A DNA stretch of 33,810 nt from positions 1 through 33,810 of the forward strand of contig JADGBH010000048.1 of the NCBI GenBank assembly GCA_015231595.1, given 5' to 3'. How positions within the stretch are numbered: the stretch's first letter is position 1; each line of letters starts with the position of its first letter. The DNA comes from Desulfobacterales bacterium. Its GTDB lineage: Bacteria > Desulfobacterota > Desulfobacteria > Desulfobacterales > JADGBH01. This document shows positions 17,601 to 26,249 of the stretch, in pieces. The notes beneath the pieces are model-generated. The model was given only the letters and a program-made list of their open reading frames with translations, searched no databases and was not told the origin of the DNA. A program made the translations under genes and the position numbers.

Positions 17601-20600
17601 CAAAATCCAGAATTTTCTAAAGAAGGATTTTTAATAGAAAAAGCTGCAAAACTTTGGTATGGAAAATCAAAGCAAGCTTCCAGAAGTAATTATGGTCTTG
17701 CCATTGTAGCTGGAAACACAAAAGAGGTTTTACATTGGATAAATGAGGCAAAAAAAGCTGTAGAAAATGATATCCCTCAAAAAATTAATGGGCCTTCTGG
17801 AATTAGATATTCTCCGTCTCCATTAGGAAAAGACGCTCGTATAGCATTTGTTTTTCCTGGTTCTGGAAATCATTATATCGGTATGGGTAGAGGCATAGGA
17901 GTAAACTTTCCAGATGTTTTACGCAAAATGGATGCTGAAACTAATCAGCTTGCAAGTCAAATGATTCCTTGGAGATATATGCCTTGGAGGTCGTCTTGGA
18001 AAAACAATTGGGAAGGCCAAGAATATGAAAAAATAGAATCAAATATCCTTACCATGATTTTTGGTCAAGTAGTTCACGGTGGTTTTGTAGCTAATTTAAT
18101 AAAAAATTTTAAGATAAATCCCAATGCAGTTATAGGATACAGCCTTGGAGAATCAGCGGGTTTATTTGCAACAGGAGCGTGGCCAGAAAGAGGATCTATG
18201 CAGGAAAGAATGGAAAATTCCCCTCTTTTCTTTACTGAACTTGTTGGATCTTGCACATCTGCGAGAAAAGCATGGAAAATTCCTGATAATATTGATATAA
18301 CATGGAAAGTTGCGGTTGTTAATAGAGCATCAGAGGCTGTAAACGAAGTAATTAAAAATTTTACACATGCTTTTCTTTTAATAGTAAATACTCCTGATGA
18401 ATGTGTTATCGGAGGCCTTCAAAACGAAGTAGAAGATGTAATTAAAATTTTAAAATGTGAAGCTGTCTATCTTTATGGAGTTATAACTGTTCATTGTAAT
18501 GCCGCTGAACCCTCTAAACGAGCATATAAACTCCTGCATGTATTTCCGACTAATCCTCCTTCAAATATCACATATTATAGCTGTCAAAAAGGTGATTCCT
18601 ATGAGCTTACAAGTGAAAATGCCGCTTCTTCGATTTTAGCTCAAGCTTTATATGGATTTGATTTTTCAAAAACAATTAAAAAAGCCTATGATGATGGTAT
18701 AAGAATTTTTCTTGAAATGGGTCCCCATTCTTCCTGTACTCGAATGATTGGAAGAACTTTAGGGGATTTACGTCATATTTCTGTTTCCGCTTGCACAAGA
18801 GGCGAGGATGATTATTTAACTCTTTTAAAATTTTTATCAGCTCTTATTTCTGAAAGAGTTCTTTTTGATTTGAATTATTTATATGGCCAAGACGCTTATC
18901 CTCCAGCCTTAGAAGAAAAAAAAGATATAACTGACGATCGAAAATCTATTGTTCTTACGATAGGAGGTAAATCTCCAATTATTCCAAAACCTGTAATTCA
19001 AGAAAAAATGTTGTGTTCAGAAGAAGGGGAAAAAATTCTTAAAAGTCAATTAATTTCCCCTGCTCCAATCATCATGCCACACAGCAATGAAATGAAAAAA
19101 AATGACATAAATGAAGAACATTCCTCAGAAGAAAAAATATCAACTTTAGATGAAGAATTTATTTATTATCCTGAAGATCCTTCAAATATAGACTTAGAAG
19201 AAAAATTCGATTTATTTTTAGATATGATAAAACCAATGGAAAATAATTTAGTTCTTTTTTCAAAAATCCACAGGCAATTTTTAGATTTTTCAAAAAATCT
19301 TACCAATTCGTATGGAGAAGTTTTTAAATTTGCTACGGATATCGGAAGTTTGATTCTTTCAGAAGAAAAAATTGCTGAATATGAATATTCTAATGAAGAA
19401 ATTATAGAATTAGTACCAGAAATCATTGAACCTTTATTTCCACGACAAATGTGCATGGAATTTGCCATAGGTTCAATAAAAAAAGTTTTAGGATCTGAAT
19501 TTGCCGAAATTGATAATTATCCTGTTAGAGTCCGACTTCCTGATGAGCCTTTAATGCTTGTGGATAGAATATTGTCCGTTGAAGGAGAAAAATTGTCCCT
19601 TAGCTCAGGCAGAATTGTAACGGAACATGATGTTTATGAAAATGCTTGGTATCTTGATGGAGGCAGAGTTCCTGTCTGCATTTCAATAGAAGCCGGTCAA
19701 GCTGATTTATTTCTTTGTTCATATCTTGGAATTGATCTTGCCGTGAAAGGTAAAAGATCTTACCGATTACTTGACGCTGTAGCAACTTTTCATAGTAGAC
19801 TTCCAAAAGCAGGAGATATCATACGATATGAAATTGAAATTCATAAATTCATAAAGCAAGGCGAAACTTATCTTTTCTTTTTTAGTTTTAACGGCTTTAT
19901 AAAAAATGCCCACGTAATAAGTATGAGAAATGGCTGTGCTGGTTTTTTTACAGATGAAGATATAAAAAAATCTGGAGGTATAATTTTAACTCCAGAAGAA
20001 CAAATGCCTAAAAAAGGCATAAAACCATCTGATTGGAAAGAACTCGTTCCGTTTTATACTGAATCTTATAATGAAAATTCTGTTAAGGCTATACGGGAAG
20101 GTAATCTTGAAAAAGCTTTTGGTAGTTTATTCCACGGAGTAACTCTCTCTGAATCATTAAGATTGCCAAGCGGAAGAATGGAGCTTATACATAGAATACT
20201 TAAATTAGATCCAAATGGCGGTCGTTACAGTTTAGGAATAATTCAAGCAGAAGCAGATATTCATGCTGATGATTGGTTTTTAACCTGTCATTTTGTAGAT
20301 GACATGGTTATGCCTGGAACATTGATGTATCAGTGTTGTGAGCATACTTTAAGGGTATTTATATTACGAATGGGATGGGTTACTGATAAAAAAGATGTAT
20401 GTTATGAACCTGTTCCTAACACTCCAGCAGTCCTTAAATGCCGAGGACCTGTAACTATTAAAACTAAAAAAGTCGTTTATGAACTTGAGATAAAAGAGCT
20501 TGGTTATAATCCTGAGCCTTATGTCATAGCTGATGCTTACATGTATGGCGATGGAAAAATGATAGTAATGTTTAGGGAGATGTCCTTAAAAATATCAGGA

Positions 20601-21797
20601 ATTCAAAAAAATGAAATAGATGAATTTTGGAAAAATAGAATAACAGGAGAAACTCTTGAAAAACCTACTTTGTTTGATACGAAAAAACTCCTTGCGTATG
20701 CAATTGGAAATCCTTCTGAAGGGTTTGGCGAAAAATATAAAATGTTTGATAAGGAAAGGATCATTGCAAGACTTCCAGGTCCGCCTTACTTTTTTATGGA
20801 TAGAGTAACCCATGTTGAGCCAGAACAATGGGTTGTTAAGGCTGGAGGCTGGATTGAAGCTGAATATAAAATCCCGAAAAATGAATGGTATTTTAAGGCT
20901 AATAAACTAAGTATAATGCCTTTCTGTGTACTTCTTGAAATAGCTCTTCAACCTTGTGGATGGCTTGCGGCTTATGTTGGATCTGCATTAAGATCAAACG
21001 AAGATTTAAAGTTCAGAAATCTTGGGGGAAATGCTATTCTTTATAGGGAAATAATTGACGATGAAACATTGCTTACAATGCGATGTCGATTAACTAAAGT
21101 TTCAGAAGCTGGAAATATAATAATCGAAGAATTCGACATGGAAGTTTTAGACGATAAAGGTATGATCTATAAAGGAGATACTACGTTTGGATTCTTTACA
21201 AAAAATGCTTTATCAAAGCAGGTTGGAGTACGAGATGCCGCAAAATTTATATATAAACCATCTGATGACGAAATAAAAAAAGGGATTAATCATATTTTTA
21301 CGGATGAGGCTCCATTGCATCCTTATGATGATAATTTTACCAAGCCTTTGGCTGCGTCTATGCCGTCAAAAGCTTTGAGAATGATAGACAAAATAGAATT
21401 ATTTGTGAAAAATGGAGGACATTGTGGGCTTGGATTTATAAGAGCAAGCAAAAAAGTTGATCCGAGCGAATGGTTTTTTAAAGCTCATTTTTATCAAGAC
21501 CCTGTATGCCCTGGTTCCCTTGGAATTGAATCGTTTATTCAGCTTATAAAATTTATGGTTCTTGAAAGATGGCCAAATTTAAAAGAATCCCATAGATTTG
21601 CTTTTGCTCTAAAGCCTCATAATTGGATATATCGAGGACAAATTCTTCCTTCAAATAAAAATATTGAAGTGGAAGCATGGGCAACTGAAATTATTGAATC
21701 TCCGAATCCTTTTATTTTTGCGAGTGGAGTATTAAAAGTTGATGGGCTTTGTATATATAAAATGGAAAATTTTGGAATTGGGTTTATAGCTTGTTAA
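14682..21797 (+). CDS. PfaC/Pfa3-like iterative fatty acid/polyketide synthase (KS-CLF-AT-DH-DH)
   Basis: Large cytoplasmic synthase of 2371 residues. The first ketosynthase (about 1-450) has Cys 193 in DAACASS, His 327 in HGAGTP and His 367 in GHLLTGAG, so it should condense. The second, KS-like domain (about 465-930) has SCDEASG at the active site, with Glu 667 where Cys should be, as expected for a chain-length factor. An acyltransferase (about 1045-1370) has GYSLGE (Ser 1154). After a linker come four FabA-like hot-dog units (about 1610-2371). Units two and four carry the dehydratase His (1870 in CHFVDDMVMPG, 2269 in AHFYQDPVCPG); units one and three lack it, consistent with two double-hot-dog dehydratases. 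No ACP (no DSL site), ketoreductase or enoylreductase is seen, so partners are needed. The order matches PfaC of polyunsaturated fatty acid synthases, and the internal AT matches myxobacterial Pfa3. Only a weak ribosome site (GAAAAG) precedes the ATG. The product is unknown. Confidence 0.9.
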   Translation: METKTKIAVVGMSCLFPGAKNINAFWSNIINKVNTSEPVPNDRWIINPDFVYDKDNPPDKARSIKACLINDFIFDPNGYEISSDFLSKLDILYHFVLHTGKEAFHSCKTNNINKKNIGVILAAIALPTDSSSYITRKLFGNIYKEKLGLLHNNENPSFSIEECLSSRVTSLPASILAKALGLGGGSYTLDAACASSLYAIKLACDELIAHRTDMMLAGGVNRAECLYTQIGFSQLKALSPSGKCSAFDKNADGLVVGEGAGIIVLKRLEDALRDKDSILCVIEGIGLSNDMGGNVLAPATEGQLRAMKSAYEKVGWNPNEIDIIECHGAGTPVGDEIELSSIKALWRDSDWKDGQCAIGSVKSMIGHLLTGAGIAGFIKTVLAIMHKTLPPSLNFSEPKNNSPLIDSPFRVQTEPFKWERRNANSPLKAAVSAFGFGGINAHVLIQEWQQERKNTYLPASYMAQNNAPIAIIGMDAHFGELKSLYEFKTSILKGESSISKMPENRWKGSDKYILDILGMKNLFGCFMEDIKTLAGEFHIPPSEILDMLPEQLLMLKVSSEAMKNAGILLDRKKRPDMGVTIGMNFDFEATNFHLRWYFHHFFEEWEKSFGTKFEINNKNAWLEELRNSWNPPLTSSRTVGSLGAITASRIAKEFLFGGPSFIVSCDEASGIKALEIALRSLQNNETYTFLVGSIDLCCDPRNIVTSHKIKPYSDDVKVCPLDESSKGRLPGEGACGVVLKKLDNAIKDGDRIYAVIKGIGSSNGGWYDDNSALKDAYKLSMERAFKDASVEPSSISYFEAHGSGDAIEDTIELNAITDFFRDKSHQIRGLSDAGGIALGTVKANIGHTGASSGLASIVKTALCLYQEIIPPIRNYSSSRNNILKDSPFHVPILPQYWLRNRIDGQRRACVAALTTDGCISHVILEGVDTQSSSKKIIQERKRPLGLKESGLFAVYGDTKNEVIENLEVLKSHIQNPEFSKEGFLIEKAAKLWYGKSKQASRSNYGLAIVAGNTKEVLHWINEAKKAVENDIPQKINGPSGIRYSPSPLGKDARIAFVFPGSGNHYIGMGRGIGVNFPDVLRKMDAETNQLASQMIPWRYMPWRSSWKNNWEGQEYEKIESNILTMIFGQVVHGGFVANLIKNFKINPNAVIGYSLGESAGLFATGAWPERGSMQERMENSPLFFTELVGSCTSARKAWKIPDNIDITWKVAVVNRASEAVNEVIKNFTHAFLLIVNTPDECVIGGLQNEVEDVIKILKCEAVYLYGVITVHCNAAEPSKRAYKLLHVFPTNPPSNITYYSCQKGDSYELTSENAASSILAQALYGFDFSKTIKKAYDDGIRIFLEMGPHSSCTRMIGRTLGDLRHISVSACTRGEDDYLTLLKFLSALISERVLFDLNYLYGQDAYPPALEEKKDITDDRKSIVLTIGGKSPIIPKPVIQEKMLCSEEGEKILKSQLISPAPIIMPHSNEMKKNDINEEHSSEEKISTLDEEFIYYPEDPSNIDLEEKFDLFLDMIKPMENNLVLFSKIHRQFLDFSKNLTNSYGEVFKFATDIGSLILSEEKIAEYEYSNEEIIELVPEIIEPLFPRQMCMEFAIGSIKKVLGSEFAEIDNYPVRVRLPDEPLMLVDRILSVEGEKLSLSSGRIVTEHDVYENAWYLDGGRVPVCISIEAGQADLFLCSYLGIDLAVKGKRSYRLLDAVATFHSRLPKAGDIIRYEIEIHKFIKQGETYLFFFSFNGFIKNAHVISMRNGCAGFFTDEDIKKSGGIILTPEEQMPKKGIKPSDWKELVPFYTESYNENSVKAIREGNLEKAFGSLFHGVTLSESLRLPSGRMELIHRILKLDPNGGRYSLGIIQAEADIHADDWFLTCHFVDDMVMPGTLMYQCCEHTLRVFILRMGWVTDKKDVCYEPVPNTPAVLKCRGPVTIKTKKVVYELEIKELGYNPEPYVIADAYMYGDGKMIVMFREMSLKISGIQKNEIDEFWKNRITGETLEKPTLFDTKKLLAYAIGNPSEGFGEKYKMFDKERIIARLPGPPYFFMDRVTHVEPEQWVVKAGGWIEAEYKIPKNEWYFKANKLSIMPFCVLLEIALQPCGWLAAYVGSALRSNEDLKFRNLGGNAILYREIIDDETLLTMRCRLTKVSEAGNIIIEEFDMEVLDDKGMIYKGDTTFGFFTKNALSKQVGVRDAAKFIYKPSDDEIKKGINHIFTDEAPLHPYDDNFTKPLAASMPSKALRMIDKIELFVKNGGHCGLGFIRASKKVDPSEWFFKAHFYQDPVCPGSLGIESFIQLIKFMVLERWPNLKESHRFAFALKPHNWIYRGQILPSNKNIEVEAWATEIIESPNPFIFASGVLKVDGLCIYKMENFGIGFIAC

Positions 21798-21818
21798 AAT
21801 AAGCATTTTATCGTGAGA

Positions 21819-21846
21819 TGGTGTATCACTATTTTTTGAGCGAATG
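21819..21846 (+). terminator. Weak hairpin after the synthase gene
   Basis: GTGAGA and TATCAC pair with one mismatch around a short loop and are followed by TATTTTTTG. This is a marginal terminator; read-through into the PEGA-kinase gene 121 bases downstream of the synthase is likely. Confidence 0.25.
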
Positions 21847-21918
21847 GCTTAATAACGTATTTTTAAAAAAGCTAATATAATAAATCGTTAACTACTATTT
21901 TTAGGAACAGGCAATGTT

Positions 21919-24708
21919 ATGGCAAAATGTTGGAATTGTAATAATGTAATACCTCCTGGGAGTGATTACTGCCCAACTTGCTCGGTCATGGTTGTAGGGG
22001 AACTCCTTGAGGATGACCCTAATGAAGGAGATATAAAACTTAAAGAAAAAGAAAGTGCCTCCTCTGAAAAAAAAGCAGAAGAAAAAATTCATTCTTCAAA
22101 GTCCCAGCCAAACGCTTTTCAAGGAGCTTTAATGGCGCCAGGTACTCTTCTTTTTGATAGATTTTATGTAAAAAGACTTGTCGGAACAGGAATAATGGGT
22201 TCAGTTTATCTTGTTCACGATAAAGAAATGGGAAAGGATATAGCCTTAAAAAGCTTTCCACCAAAATTAGCTAAAGACCCAGGCGGAATACAAGAATTAA
22301 AGAGAGAAGCTTCTATGGCAATGAAGCTTGTGCATAAAAATATCGTCAGGGTTTTTAGCATTAGCCTTCACGAAAATAAAATTTTTCTGACAAGAGAATT
22401 TGTTCCTGGTAAAACTTTATCAGAATTTTTACGAGAAGAAGGAGGAAGTGTTTCTATTGATGATGCATTGCCAATATTAAAACAAATTGCCAATGCTTTA
22501 GATTACGCCCATAGACTAAAACCTTCAGTTATACATGGAGATATCAAACCTCTTAATGTTTTAATCACAAGAAACGGTAAAATTAAATTAGCGGATTTTG
22601 GTTTAGCAAAGGTATGCAGAGATTGGGCGTCGAAAATTTCAACTTCAGTGGAAAATGTATGGCCCATTGCGTATATGGCTCCAGAGCAATTAACAAAAGG
22701 AAGAGATATAGGCACTTGGACAGATGTTTATGCTCTCGCAAATCTTGCTTATGAAATGCTTTCAGGCAATCTTCCATTTACTGGAGACGATGTACGCCGC
22801 CAAATTATTCATGATAGAGCATGGCCGTTAATTGAACTACCTGAATATATAAATGAAGCACTTCTTGCCGGACTCGCAAAAGATAAAGAAGATAGACCTA
22901 AAACTGCCGGTGCTTTTGTTTCTATGCTTGAGCCTAAGTTAAAACTTCCAAAGCCTAAATCTGGAATAATTGATAAAAAATCAAAATCAAGAGCTCCGAT
23001 GATAAAAAAATTTGCAGCGATAACAGCTCTTATAGCCTTAACAATGATGTTTAGCTTATTTTTTAAAAAAGAGCTGTTTCCAATTTTTAAAGTATTATCA
23101 GACCCTCAAGGTGCACTTGTTTACATTGATGGTAATGTCAATGGAATTACGCCTTTAAAAGTCGATAAATTGCCGCAAGGATTTCATAAAGTTAGACTTA
23201 TCCTAGATGGTTATGAAGAATACGAGTCTATGGTTAAACTCGTGAATGGAAAAATTTCTGAAGTTGACCATAAAATGATGCCTCTTACTTATGGATATTT
23301 AGAAATTAAAAGCGACCCTGAAGGGGCTGAAGTTCATATAGACGGGAAAAAAACAGGTATAACTCCATCAACTTTATACAATATCCCAAAAGGCTTACGA
23401 AAAATTATTTTAAAAAAAGCAAACTACGAGTCCTGGGCAAAATCTGTAAATATTATTCCTTTAAAAACAGCTAAAATAGAAGCCGTACTCGAAAAATCTT
23501 TTGGAAGTATTAAAATTGACGGAGAACCTTCCAACTCTGAAGTTTTTATTGACGGCAATAAAAAAGGAGAAATTCCTCTTATTTTATCTGAAATACCCAT
23601 CGGCAAAAGAAAAATTGAATTTAGGAAGCAATGTTTTGATACTATAAAAAGAGAAATATTTGTTTCTGGAGGAAACGAAATCAGTATAAAGTTTAAATTA
23701 GATATAGCTTGCGGAAGATTAGTAGTAAATAGTATTCCTGACGGAGCTTCATGGAGTCTTGACGGAAATGATATGGGAATTACACCTGGAAATACTGACG
23801 AAATCCCTAAAGGAAAACATTCTTTAAAAGTTACTAAAGTTGGATATAGAGAATGGTCAAGCACTGTTATTGTTGAGCCAGGAAAAATTAAAATGGTTCA
23901 AGCAAAGCTTATACCTATTCCAATGCCGGGCGATATATGGAAAGACAAAATTACAGGTATGGAATTTGTTTGGGTTCCAAAAGGATGTTATTATATGGGT
24001 AGTGAGGTAGATGAAAAAGGAAGAGGTACTGACGAAAGCCCTCGGCATAAAGTTTGTGTTGATGGTTTCTGGTTAGGCAAATATGAAGCAACAGTAGGGC
24101 AGTATATGGTTATGCTAAAAGAAAACGATAAATTTGTGCCTGAATGGCTTGAAAAAGGAAGCAGATATAATATCCATGACGGAAAGGATACTCTTTATAG
24201 AAAGCTCGGACCTTCTTTGATGTCTGAAGGCTATCCTATTGTTGGAGTTTCTTGGAATAATGCTGTCGGTTTTGCTGCGTGGCTTTCAGAAAAAACAGGC
24301 GAAAAGTTCAGGCTACCTACTGAAGCAGAATGGGAATATGCTTGTAAAAGCTGTGGAAAAGATGAATTATATTCTGGAAGCAGCTTTCCTGACAAGGTCG
24401 CATGGTATGAACCAAATAGTAAAAGTGCTCCCCATAAAGTAGGAACAAAAGAACCTAACGCTTTAGGCTTATATGATATGAGCGGAAATGTTTGGGAATG
24501 GTGCCAAGATGTTTATAGCAGTGCAGCCTATAGCAAGCATAAACTCAATAATCCAGTTTACACAGGTTCTGAATCTGATAAAATTAATAGAGGCGGTAGT
24601 TGGTTTGACATAAATGCATCATTAAGGTGTTCTGATAGAAGTTATAATTCTCCAACTTCAGGATTCGATGGAGTAGGATTAAGGCTTGTAAGGGAAGAAC
24701 CAAAATAA
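21919..24708 (+). CDS. Ser/Thr protein kinase with zinc ribbon, four PEGA repeats and SUMF1/FGE-like domain
   Basis: Membrane-anchored multidomain kinase, 929 residues. A zinc ribbon (Cys 4, 7, 18, 21) is followed by a Hanks-type kinase domain (about 80-340) with a good Gly-rich loop (VGTGIMGSVY), ALK, catalytic HGD (Asp 208) and DFG (226-228), so it should be active. One membrane helix (about 365-384) puts the C-terminal half outside the cytoplasm. That half has four PEGA repeats (about 390-668; each with a V-x-IDG or similar core) and a SUMF1/formylglycine-enzyme-like domain (about 675-929; PRHKVCVDGFWLGKYE, RLPTEAEWEYA, DMSGNVWEWCQD, RGGSW). The Cys pair used by true formylglycine enzymes is missing near RGGSW, so it probably binds rather than oxidises. 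PEGA domains often occur at cell surfaces. It follows the Pfa-like synthase in the same direction and ends in a clear terminator. Substrates are unknown. Confidence 0.92.
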   Translation: MAKCWNCNNVIPPGSDYCPTCSVMVVGELLEDDPNEGDIKLKEKESASSEKKAEEKIHSSKSQPNAFQGALMAPGTLLFDRFYVKRLVGTGIMGSVYLVHDKEMGKDIALKSFPPKLAKDPGGIQELKREASMAMKLVHKNIVRVFSISLHENKIFLTREFVPGKTLSEFLREEGGSVSIDDALPILKQIANALDYAHRLKPSVIHGDIKPLNVLITRNGKIKLADFGLAKVCRDWASKISTSVENVWPIAYMAPEQLTKGRDIGTWTDVYALANLAYEMLSGNLPFTGDDVRRQIIHDRAWPLIELPEYINEALLAGLAKDKEDRPKTAGAFVSMLEPKLKLPKPKSGIIDKKSKSRAPMIKKFAAITALIALTMMFSLFFKKELFPIFKVLSDPQGALVYIDGNVNGITPLKVDKLPQGFHKVRLILDGYEEYESMVKLVNGKISEVDHKMMPLTYGYLEIKSDPEGAEVHIDGKKTGITPSTLYNIPKGLRKIILKKANYESWAKSVNIIPLKTAKIEAVLEKSFGSIKIDGEPSNSEVFIDGNKKGEIPLILSEIPIGKRKIEFRKQCFDTIKREIFVSGGNEISIKFKLDIACGRLVVNSIPDGASWSLDGNDMGITPGNTDEIPKGKHSLKVTKVGYREWSSTVIVEPGKIKMVQAKLIPIPMPGDIWKDKITGMEFVWVPKGCYYMGSEVDEKGRGTDESPRHKVCVDGFWLGKYEATVGQYMVMLKENDKFVPEWLEKGSRYNIHDGKDTLYRKLGPSLMSEGYPIVGVSWNNAVGFAAWLSEKTGEKFRLPTEAEWEYACKSCGKDELYSGSSFPDKVAWYEPNSKSAPHKVGTKEPNALGLYDMSGNVWEWCQDVYSSAAYSKHKLNNPVYTGSESDKINRGGSWFDINASLRCSDRSYNSPTSGFDGVGLRLVREEPK

Positions 24709-24730
24709 AAAGTAAGACAAAAATAGTTTA

Positions 24731-24758
24731 GGGCTGACTTTTACGTCCGCCCTTTTTT
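24731..24758 (+). terminator. Rho-independent terminator after the PEGA-kinase gene
   Basis: GGGC-T-GAC pairs with GTC-C-GCCC (one internal mismatch) around the loop TTTTAC, and a run of six T follows directly. It lies 22 bases after the stop. Confidence 0.8.
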
Positions 24759-24781
24759 ATATCCATCGGTTTAGATTTAAT

Positions 24782-26212
24782 ATGATTTCGATTGCGGAAA
24801 AAACAATAACCAATTACAAAATGATAAAGCCTTATGACTCAATTTTAATAGGAGTATCTGGAGGTCCTGATTCTGTAACGCTTCTTTATTTCTTGAATCA
24901 AATATCGCCTAAATACAATTTAAATCTTGCTATAGCTCATCTTAATCATTCCCTTCGAGGAAAAGAATCTGACAATGAAGCTGAATTTGTTGAAAGCCTT
25001 TCCAAAAAACTAAATTTGCCTTTTTATTTAAAAAAAGAAGATGTAAGTACTTACAAAGAAAAAAATAAACTGTCTTTAGAAGAAGCCGGAAGGCAAATAA
25101 GGTATGAATTTTTTCTAAAGATTTCAAATCAGAATGGTTTTAATAAAATTGCTTTAGGCCATAATCTAAATGATAATGCTGAACTTATACTCATGAATCT
25201 TATACGGGGAAGTGGCATTCTTGGAATGTCTGGTATTCCTCCAGTTAGAGACGGCATTATAATACGGCCTTTGATTGAAGTTAAACGGCATCAAATTATC
25301 GAATTTTTAAAGGAAAATAAACTCAGCTATGTAACGGATATTTCAAATTACGATACAAAATTTCTACGAAATAAAATTCGTAATGATTTAATCCCTCTTT
25401 TAGAAGCTAAATACAATCCCAATACCTCAGATTCATTGAACAGACTTGGATTAATTTTAAGGGCTGAAGATGAATGGATGGATTCTATTATTGAACCTTT
25501 ATTTCAAGGTATAATTTTATCATTCAAGAAAGGGGAATTAATTTTTTCGCTGTTGAAATTTGTAAATTATCCGATAGCGGTAAAACGAAGAATTTTACGG
25601 AGAGCTATTAGTTTAGTAAAAGAAAATCTGAGAAAAATTACCCATTTTCATATTGAAAACGCCATAGATATTATAGAGGGACCTCGAAATAAAGCAAATA
25701 TTGACTTACCAGATAATATAAAGATTTTCAAAGACAATCAAAAAATTTCCCTTATTAATGGAAATTTAAAACAAATTGAAACTAAAAACGATTTTATTAA
25801 TTTTGAATACTATATCGGAATGCCTGAAAATGATGGGGAAATTATTTATATTCGCGAATCGGATATTTATATTAAATTTTCTATTATGAAATGGGATAAC
25901 AATTTTGAATTACTTTGTAATAATGAAAACATAGCTTATTTTGATGTTAAAAATCTAAATTTCCCTGTTTGTATCCGTAATTTTAAAGATGGTGATAGAT
26001 TTATACCGTTTGGGATGAAGGGCTCTCAAAAGTTAAAAAAATTTTTTATTAACAATAAAGTTTCTGCACATAAAAAAAAAACTTGTCCTATCCTTTTATC
26101 TGGAAAGGATATAATGTGGGTAATTGGATATCGAACATCTGAAGTTTTCAGAATTAAAGCCTCTACTCAAACAGCTCTAAAAGTTGATATCATGAAAAAA
26201 TCCTCCAATTAA
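24782..26212 (+). CDS. tilS: tRNA(Ile)-lysidine synthetase
   Basis: Modifies C34 of the CAU-anticodon isoleucine tRNA to lysidine using ATP and lysine, so that AUA is read as isoleucine; essential in most bacteria. The N-terminal ATP-pyrophosphatase P-loop is SGGPDS (residues 26-31), followed by HLNHSLRG and the GHNLNDNAE motif. The C-terminal TilS domain (about 395-470) has FKDGDRFIPFGMKGSQKLKKFF. The 476-residue length fits the longer E. coli-like form with a C-terminal tRNA-binding region. It comes straight after a terminator with no obvious ribosome site, so the exact start is less certain; Met 14 is an alternative. AUA codons are frequent in this AT-rich DNA, which suits a strong need for TilS. 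Confidence 0.93.
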   Translation: MISIAEKTITNYKMIKPYDSILIGVSGGPDSVTLLYFLNQISPKYNLNLAIAHLNHSLRGKESDNEAEFVESLSKKLNLPFYLKKEDVSTYKEKNKLSLEEAGRQIRYEFFLKISNQNGFNKIALGHNLNDNAELILMNLIRGSGILGMSGIPPVRDGIIIRPLIEVKRHQIIEFLKENKLSYVTDISNYDTKFLRNKIRNDLIPLLEAKYNPNTSDSLNRLGLILRAEDEWMDSIIEPLFQGIILSFKKGELIFSLLKFVNYPIAVKRRILRRAISLVKENLRKITHFHIENAIDIIEGPRNKANIDLPDNIKIFKDNQKISLINGNLKQIETKNDFINFEYYIGMPENDGEIIYIRESDIYIKFSIMKWDNNFELLCNNENIAYFDVKNLNFPVCIRNFKDGDRFIPFGMKGSQKLKKFFINNKVSAHKKKTCPILLSGKDIMWVIGYRTSEVFRIKASTQTALKVDIMKKSSN

Positions 26213-26249
26213 ATGATATACAATTCATTCGGCAAAGTTTGTAAATTTT

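Noticed and set aside
18880..19440. Possible acyl carrier protein domain in the synthase linker between AT and DH
   Set aside because: The linker is Glu/Ser/Lys-rich without a GxDS-type phosphopantetheine site or an ACP-like helix pattern.
10132..26225. Identical 15-mer AAATGATATACAATT at 10132-10146 and 26211-26225, at or just after the ends of cca and tilS
   Set aside because: Short, AT-rich and only two copies with no structure; chance is a sufficient explanation in this sequence.
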